64,000 nt of DNA, from the NCBI GenBank assembly GCA_013407085.1, contig JACCGJ010020033.1, positions 1 to 64,000 on the forward strand, written 5' to 3'. The notes under the pieces are model-generated. The model was not told the DNA's origin. It searched no databases and saw only the letters and a list, made by a program, of their open reading frames with translations. Every line of letters starts with the position of its first letter. Position 1 is the stretch's first letter. Source of the DNA: Atriophallophorus winterbourni (lineage: Eukaryota; Platyhelminthes; Trematoda; Plagiorchiida; Microphallidae). Shown here piece by piece: positions 59,923 to 64,000 of this stretch. Position numbers and translations under genes: made by a program.

Positions 59923-59940
59923 ATTTGGTGAGCCCGATTA
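59923..59940 (+). promoter_or_regulatory. Primer-binding region
   Basis: ATTTGGTGAGCCCGATT directly follows the 5' LTR, the position at which a tRNA 3' end would anneal to start minus-strand synthesis. The tRNA was not identified. Confidence 0.65.
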
Positions 59941-59986
59941 TTCTCGCTATAGCATACTCCCCACATTTTTACATTTTTTCATCAAT

Positions 59987-60163
59987 ATGGACACTATTCC
60001 ACAGGCAGCACCTATCCCAGCAGATATTGGTCACTTATCACTTCCTGAGTTTGGCGTAGCAAACCCTAGATTATGGTTCGCTCAAGTAGAAGCTATTTTC
60101 GAAACTCGACGCATTACTAGCCAAAAAGCAATGTACTGTTACGTCATAGGAAGTCTACACTGA
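59987..60163 (+). pseudogene. Gag N-terminus, cut off by deletion
   Basis: ATG at 59987: MDTIPQAAPIPADIGHLSLP, EFGVANPRLWFAQVEAIFET, RRITSQKAMYCYVIGSL, then TGA at 60161-60163. The segment LPEF...NP.LWF.QVEA.F...I...KF.YV.G.L is the usual start of gag in flatworm gypsy elements. The stop arises because the following sequence is RNase H in another frame. Confidence 0.8.
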
Positions 60164-60510
60164 CCACAAACCGCTAACGTTTGCACTCGCCACAACTTCC
60201 GATCGTTATTCACCGCGAGAGATCCGTCAATTAGACTACATCTCCCAATTCACGAGCGACATTCGTTACCTATCCGGCTCGTCAAACACAGTGGCGGATA
60301 CGTTTTCTCGGATTCAACTGAGTGCCACCGACCTGCCTGGAATCGATTTGGAACAACTAGCACGTTCGCAGCAATCTGATCCGGTACTAAGTCACTATGA
60401 AACTTCAGAGATGGGAAAAATCCGCCGAGTCCCGATACCCGATTCTCCACATTACCTGGTTTGTGACATGGCAACAGGAAAACCGCGTCCGATCGTCCCA
60501 TCAGACATGA
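60153..60510 (+). pseudogene. End of RNase H, joined to gag by a deletion
   Basis: From 60153: VYTDHKPLTFALATTSDRYS, PREIRQLDYISQFTSDIRYL, SGSSNTVADTFSRIQLSATD. TDHKPLTFA and VADTFSRI are the last parts of gypsy RNase H. It continues to PRPIVPSDM, the start of the integrase region, where the inserted element begins. Confidence 0.82.
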
Positions 60511-60655
60511 GGGGTACCGACAGTTGCTCCTTGACAATTGCTCCCCGACAGTTGCTCCGCGACAATTGCTCCTCGGACAATTGCTCCTCGGACAGTTGCT
60601 CCTCAGACAGTTGCTCCTTGGACATTTGCTCCTTGACCAATTGCTCCTTGTACAA
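60511..60655. repeat. Left terminal inverted repeat: nine 14-15-bp units
   Basis: Units of the form GACAGTTGCTCCTCG or GACAATTGCTCCTCG, about nine in a row, complementary to the right end. Confidence 0.88.
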
Positions 60656-60848
60656 GTGAACTGAGTTCACTTGAACTCAGTTCTACGGAGATGGAGTCGC
60701 CCAGAACAGTGGTCTTTTCGCTTTCGTTCACACACATAAAAATCAACAGTGGGGTCACTCTTGCTGGTTTGAGCTTGAACTCAGTTCACTTGTTTACTTG
60801 TTTACTCGGCAACGAAGACCCCTGAATATGATATTGAGACGCGTCTAA
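60656..60848. other. Left inner part of the inserted element, non-coding
   Basis: Contains the palindrome AACTGAGTTCACTTGAACTCAGTT (about 60659-60682, imperfect) and GAACTCAGTTCACTTG again near 60777. Confidence 0.55.
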
Positions 60849-61477
60849 ATGGAATGGAATCCAGTATACAAAAAACTAAATGAACTGATAATAAATGTCA
60901 TAAAGACACCGTCGTTACCCGTCGTTACTGCCGAAGAGCCGGTAGATAATCCATTATACTCGAGCAGGCCAACATTTGCCCAGATAACCGCGCAGATGGT
61001 GACTAAAACGGGGAGGCGTTCGTTGGGATCAGTGACTCCTCGACTTAACGGAAACGAAAAAGAACTCAAAAAACCACTGCTACTAAAATGACTGACTCAC
61101 ATTATAAAACAAAATCCGCGGTTGTAAACCTTAGCGTTATATGTACAAACGTGACCGAGTCGCAGGAAACGCTGTTTGAAGCTAAGCAAGAACATGACTT
61201 AGCTGAGTGGTATAAACTCTGCAGTCAGATTAGCTTGGCCGCAGTTACTACTTCATCAGTAGTTCGATTAAACCGCCACCTGAATTCTCCTCACAAGGAT
61301 GATCCTCGCCTTTTAAGAATAACGCTGCAATCTGCGGAGGACGTGGAAAACGTACTCTTAAATGCTTACATTCTTAGAGGTGTTCCAGAGACTACACGTC
61401 GTATCCACGCAGACTTACCATGGTGGCAGAAAGAAATAAAAGAGTTGTTGAAGGTCAGCAGGGTCGGGACACCGTGA
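60849..61477 (+). pseudogene. CR1-type ORF1 inside the inserted element
   Basis: Two frames overlap at ATGA (61088-61091): 60849-61091 (80 residues, SSRPTFAQITAQMVTKTGRR) and 61088-61477 (129 residues, NLSVICTNVTESQETLFEAK, SPHKDDPRLLRITLQSAEDV, ADLPWWQKEIKELLK). The second matches the ORF1 at 15645-16391 in two places. It may be one ORF1 with a frameshift or two overlapping frames. The 3' side carries GTTATTGTTATTGTTATTAC but no RT. Confidence 0.65.
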
Positions 61478-61797
61478 GTGTACTGAAGAGCATTGCCTTT
61501 TGCTACAATTTGTAGGCTTCTGTTGCAGAAGAAGAAGGAGAAGACAATCAAGACAGTAGTTTGGAAGATGTTTTATAACAGTGATATTTTTTGTGTGCAG
61601 TTATCAGACATGAGACCAGGATTTTGTGAAAAACACTGAAAAACACATGGCTTAGTTATTGTTATTGTTATTACAGTGATCTGTAGTATTTTATTCAATT
61701 TTTATTAAAATGTTCAAAGAAGAAAAAATACTTGTCTTCACTTGTATGAATTATTTTCGTCGCAATGTTAACCAATCTGATCGTGATCTAAAATTCA
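61478..61797. other. Right inner part of the inserted element, non-coding
   Basis: AT-rich, with a short (TTATTG)3 run near 61655 and GAAGAAGAAGGAGAAG near 61528. Looks like a 3' untranslated region. Confidence 0.5.
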
Positions 61798-61996
61798 TAG
61801 AGCAATTGGTCAAGGAGCAATAGGGCAAGAAGCAATAGGGCAAGGAGCAATTGGTCGAGGAGCAATTGGGCAAGGAGCAAATGTCCAAGGAGCAACCGTC
61901 CGGGGAGCAACTGTCCGAGGAGCAATTGTCCGAGGAGCAATTGTCGCGGAGCAACTGTCGGGGAGCAATTGTCAAGGAGCAACTGTCGTGGACCCC
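61798..61996. repeat. Right terminal inverted repeat: about thirteen 14-15-bp units
   Basis: Units of the form GAGCAATTGTCCGAG, complementary to 60511-60655. The inner units are more diverged (GAGCAATAGGGCAAG). Confidence 0.88.
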
Positions 61997-63182
61997 AGAC
62001 ATGAGACGTCGAGTTTTTGACCACTTGCATGGTTTTTCACATCCGGGAGTAAGAGCGACACGAAAATTAATCAGTTCCCGCTACCTCTGGTCTGACATGC
62101 ATAAAGACATACAACTTTGGACTAAAAGTTGCTTGCGATGTCAACAGAGCAAGGTTCAACGACACACTATCAGCTACCCTGGTACGTTCCCACCAGTTAC
62201 TGAACGTTTCCAACACGTGCATTTGGATCTCGTGGGCCCACTAGCAGTCTCTAACGGATGTTGCTACATACTAACCTGCATTGATCGTTTTACGCGTTGG
62301 CCAATGGCAGTAGAAATCCCTGATATCAGTGCAGAAACTGTTGCTAAAGCTTTTGTTCAGCACTGGATCAGTAATTTTGGCGTACCAAACACCATCACTA
62401 CTGACCGAGGTTCCCAATTCTAATCAACGCTTTTCAAGGAACTAAACAACATGCTCGGTTCGAAACACATTCAGACTACAGCCTACCACCCTTCTTCGAA
62501 CGGCTTAGTCGAAAGATTTCACCGCCAACTGAAAGCCGCACTCATGTGTCATGGGAATACTGAACTTTGGTCCGAGACACTACCCTTAGTACTTCTTGGT
62601 ATACGTACCACAGTGAAAGAAGACCTAGGGTGTTCAGCTGCTGAAATGGTGTATGGTAGTACACTTACCCTTCCAGGCGAATTCCTGACATCTTCCGACT
62701 CACCATTGGACCTTACTGTGCCACAATATGTCAGCCGCCTTCGCAGCTTCATGAAAAAATTACGGGCTACTCCAACTCGACAACATGAGCAACCCTGCTA
62801 CATTCCACCCGACTTGAATACTTGCGACTTCGTGTTTGTGCGGGTAGATCATGTACGTCGACCGCTACAGCCGCCATACATAGGGCCATACAAGGTAATC
62901 AACAGGTATCTAAAATACTTCGTTATTGACCGCAACGGAACACACGAGACCGTCAGCGTCGATCGTTTGAAAGTAGCCTATGTCGAACCGGCACCAGAAG
63001 CGAAAGAAAATACCCCGAACGTTGCTCCTCAAGATTTTGTCCCTCAACCCCTCACCGGTACTCCCGATCCCCCAACGAATCCCTCTTTACCCCCGTGTAT
63101 CAAACAAACTGACCATAACAGTCAAACCCGATCTGGTCGTAGAGTCCATTTTCCATCAAAGTTTGATGACTTCACAGCCTAA
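61997..63182 (+). pseudogene. Gypsy integrase, intact apart from one stop and the upstream insertion
   Basis: [20 protein letters not shown] and SCLRCQQSK give the HHCC zinc finger. [14 protein letters not shown] (Asp), [10 protein letters not shown] (Asp), a TAA at 62421-62423, then STLFKELNN, TAYHPSSNGLVERFHRQLKA (Glu). The GPY/F module YIGPYKVINRYLKYFVIDR follows, then the tail TRSGRRVHFPSKFDDFTA and the true stop. All catalytic residues are present, and the frame is the same on both sides of the TAA, so this is the best-preserved integrase in the window. Confidence 0.9.
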
Positions 63183-63219
63183 CGATTTCTTCGAGCGTCT
63201 TCTTTAGGCCCGACGCTCT

Positions 63220-63233
63220 AGGGGGGGGAGTAC
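63220..63233 (+). promoter_or_regulatory. Polypurine tract
   Basis: AGGGGGGGGAG directly before the 3' LTR, the usual plus-strand primer. Confidence 0.75.
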
Positions 63234-63611
63234 TATGGCGTTTTTCTGTAAACATTTTTGTTTGTATCAATCAATGTACACTTTTTGAATTGTACCCGGA
63301 TTTTACGAATATAAATTTTCGTTTGCTCGGAGTCGATCTTCTCATCTCCTTTGATACCCGCACTGCGTGTTTGGAGTTCTGACTGTGGATTGTGGAAAGA
63401 TTGCTTGTCTGCTATAAAAGGACCGCTCCATATTTCAGCCACACCTAATTCTTGGATTTACTGTGGTGATAATACTTTGACGTTTGGACCGGAATAGTCA
63501 ATTGCCAAGCTGGGGAGAATCGTTTCCAATTCAATCGAAGAATTATTGTGAGTGGTTACCTTTTTACTTTTTACATACATACTGTAATTTCACTTAGCCT
63601 GAACCACCACA
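63234..63611 (+). mobile_element. 3' LTR
   Basis: 378 bp, TATGGCGTTTTTCTG...CCACCACA. Contains a 21-bp stretch (around TTGATACCCGCACTGCGTGT) missing in the 5' LTR. Followed by AATC. Confidence 0.85.
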
Positions 63612-63759
63612 AATCATCTTATTCTATATAATCAATCTCTTTCACGACGTCCAGCGAGATACATGCTAATTTATCGAAGCTGGCGTTTGCATTCTGCCAA
63701 CTTCATCGTGTATTTCAAACTGTGTAACAATCAACAGGATTCATTATACTTTAGGTAAA

Positions 63760-64000
63760 ACTATTTAGTGAATGACAAACGATATCACAGTGTTCGCTAA
63801 GTGACCTACATTTCAATCGTTTGTTTGAGCCAACATCCGATGAACTACACTCAGCCAATATATCAAAACGGGTCCCTCGAAAATTATCGATTGAGATATT
63901 CCCAGTTATCATTAATAGCATTGAATAAGCTGTGCTGTCATGGTCGCCGTGGTTAGACAAATATGTAGAACTTATGCAGCGATTCTATGACCTCACAACA
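63760..64000 (+). pseudogene. CR1-like reverse transcriptase, cut by the window end
   Basis: Plus strand: KLSIEIFPVIINSIE, stop, AVLSWSPWLDKYVELMQRFY, which matches RIINTYIRLTMEYAVQAWSPWL in the copy at 40935-41501. Only the part after the active site is inside the window. Confidence 0.7.

Larger units (their letters stand above)
60511..61996. mobile_element. 1486-bp element with long terminal inverted repeats inside the integrase
   Basis: Flanked by AGACATGA at 60503-60510 and 61997-62004 (9 bp, CAGACATGA, if a shared C is counted). Ends are GGGGTACCGACAGTTGCTCC and the complement of GGAGCAACTGTCGTGGACCCC. Removing the insert and one duplication restores [12 protein letters not shown] of the integrase. 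An 8-bp duplication is typical of hAT, P or Merlin elements and 9 bp of Mutator-like ones. No transposase is seen, so the family is open. Confidence 0.82.
59566..63611 (+). mobile_element. Ty3/gypsy retrotransposon, internally deleted and interrupted
   Basis: LTRs at 59566-59922 and 63234-63611, a primer-binding region, a gag start, an RNase H end, an integrase and a polypurine tract, all on the + strand. AATC flanks both outer ends (59562-59565 and 63612-63615), a 4-bp target duplication. Most of gag and all of protease and RT are deleted, and a 1486-bp element interrupts the integrase. Without that insert the element would be about 2.6 kb. Confidence 0.88.

Noticed and set aside
60511..61996. 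The repeated 14-15-bp units look at first like a CRISPR-type array
   Set aside because: Units are contiguous with no spacers, diverged, and mirrored at both ends of an insertion with a target duplication in a eukaryotic genome.

Overview
The window looks like AT-rich nuclear DNA of a parasitic flatworm, most likely a trematode and probably a schistosomatid. The basis is the mix of mobile elements: CR1-like and RTE-like non-LTR retrotransposons, Penelope-like elements with GIY-YIG ends and hammerhead ribozymes, and several Ty3/gypsy families. The genes are exon-intron genes with short exons. This placement is inference from element families, not from a marker gene. I saw no rRNA, tRNA, CRISPR array, or bacterial operon.

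Layout. 1-16.6 kb is a retrotransposon graveyard. It holds a CR1-like RT tail (3-588), nested and recombined LTRs (1354-2965), a gypsy element on the minus strand with recognisable LTRs (2635-6957), a fragment resembling a host exon (7728-7937), a second gypsy element (about 7.9-11.6 kb), and a nearly full-length but broken CR1-like element (12.9-16.4 kb).

16.6-36 kb is mostly unique sequence. Reading splice sites and phases gives two host gene models that nobody would get from long ORFs. One is a six-exon gene (19907-31993) whose phases all agree and which would encode a 256-residue type I membrane protein (signal peptide, glycosylation sites, C-terminal membrane helix). The other is a two-exon gene (22399-23295) inside its first intron, encoding a secreted 92-residue protein with six cysteines. 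A broken CR1-like RT sits in the fourth intron of the larger gene.

36-50 kb is again repeat-rich. It has RTE and CR1 fragments, two Penelope-like GIY-YIG endonuclease fragments, a complete hammerhead ribozyme motif (47018-47060), and a 167-bp ribozyme-bearing insertion with a 10-bp target duplication (45168-45334). 48.4-52.2 kb has RTE, gypsy gag and gypsy integrase pieces around a large inverted repeat.

52-59 kb holds few coding signals but has a 110-bp tandem repeat and a dispersed repeat family. 59.6-63.6 kb is a gypsy element with both LTRs and a 4-bp target duplication. Its centre (most of gag, protease, RT) is deleted, and its integrase is interrupted by a 1486-bp element with long terminal inverted repeats made of 14-15-bp units. 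That inserted element carries a CR1-type ORF1. The window ends in another CR1-like RT tail.

No mobile element here looks competent to move on its own. The two spliced genes are the only candidates for working host genes.
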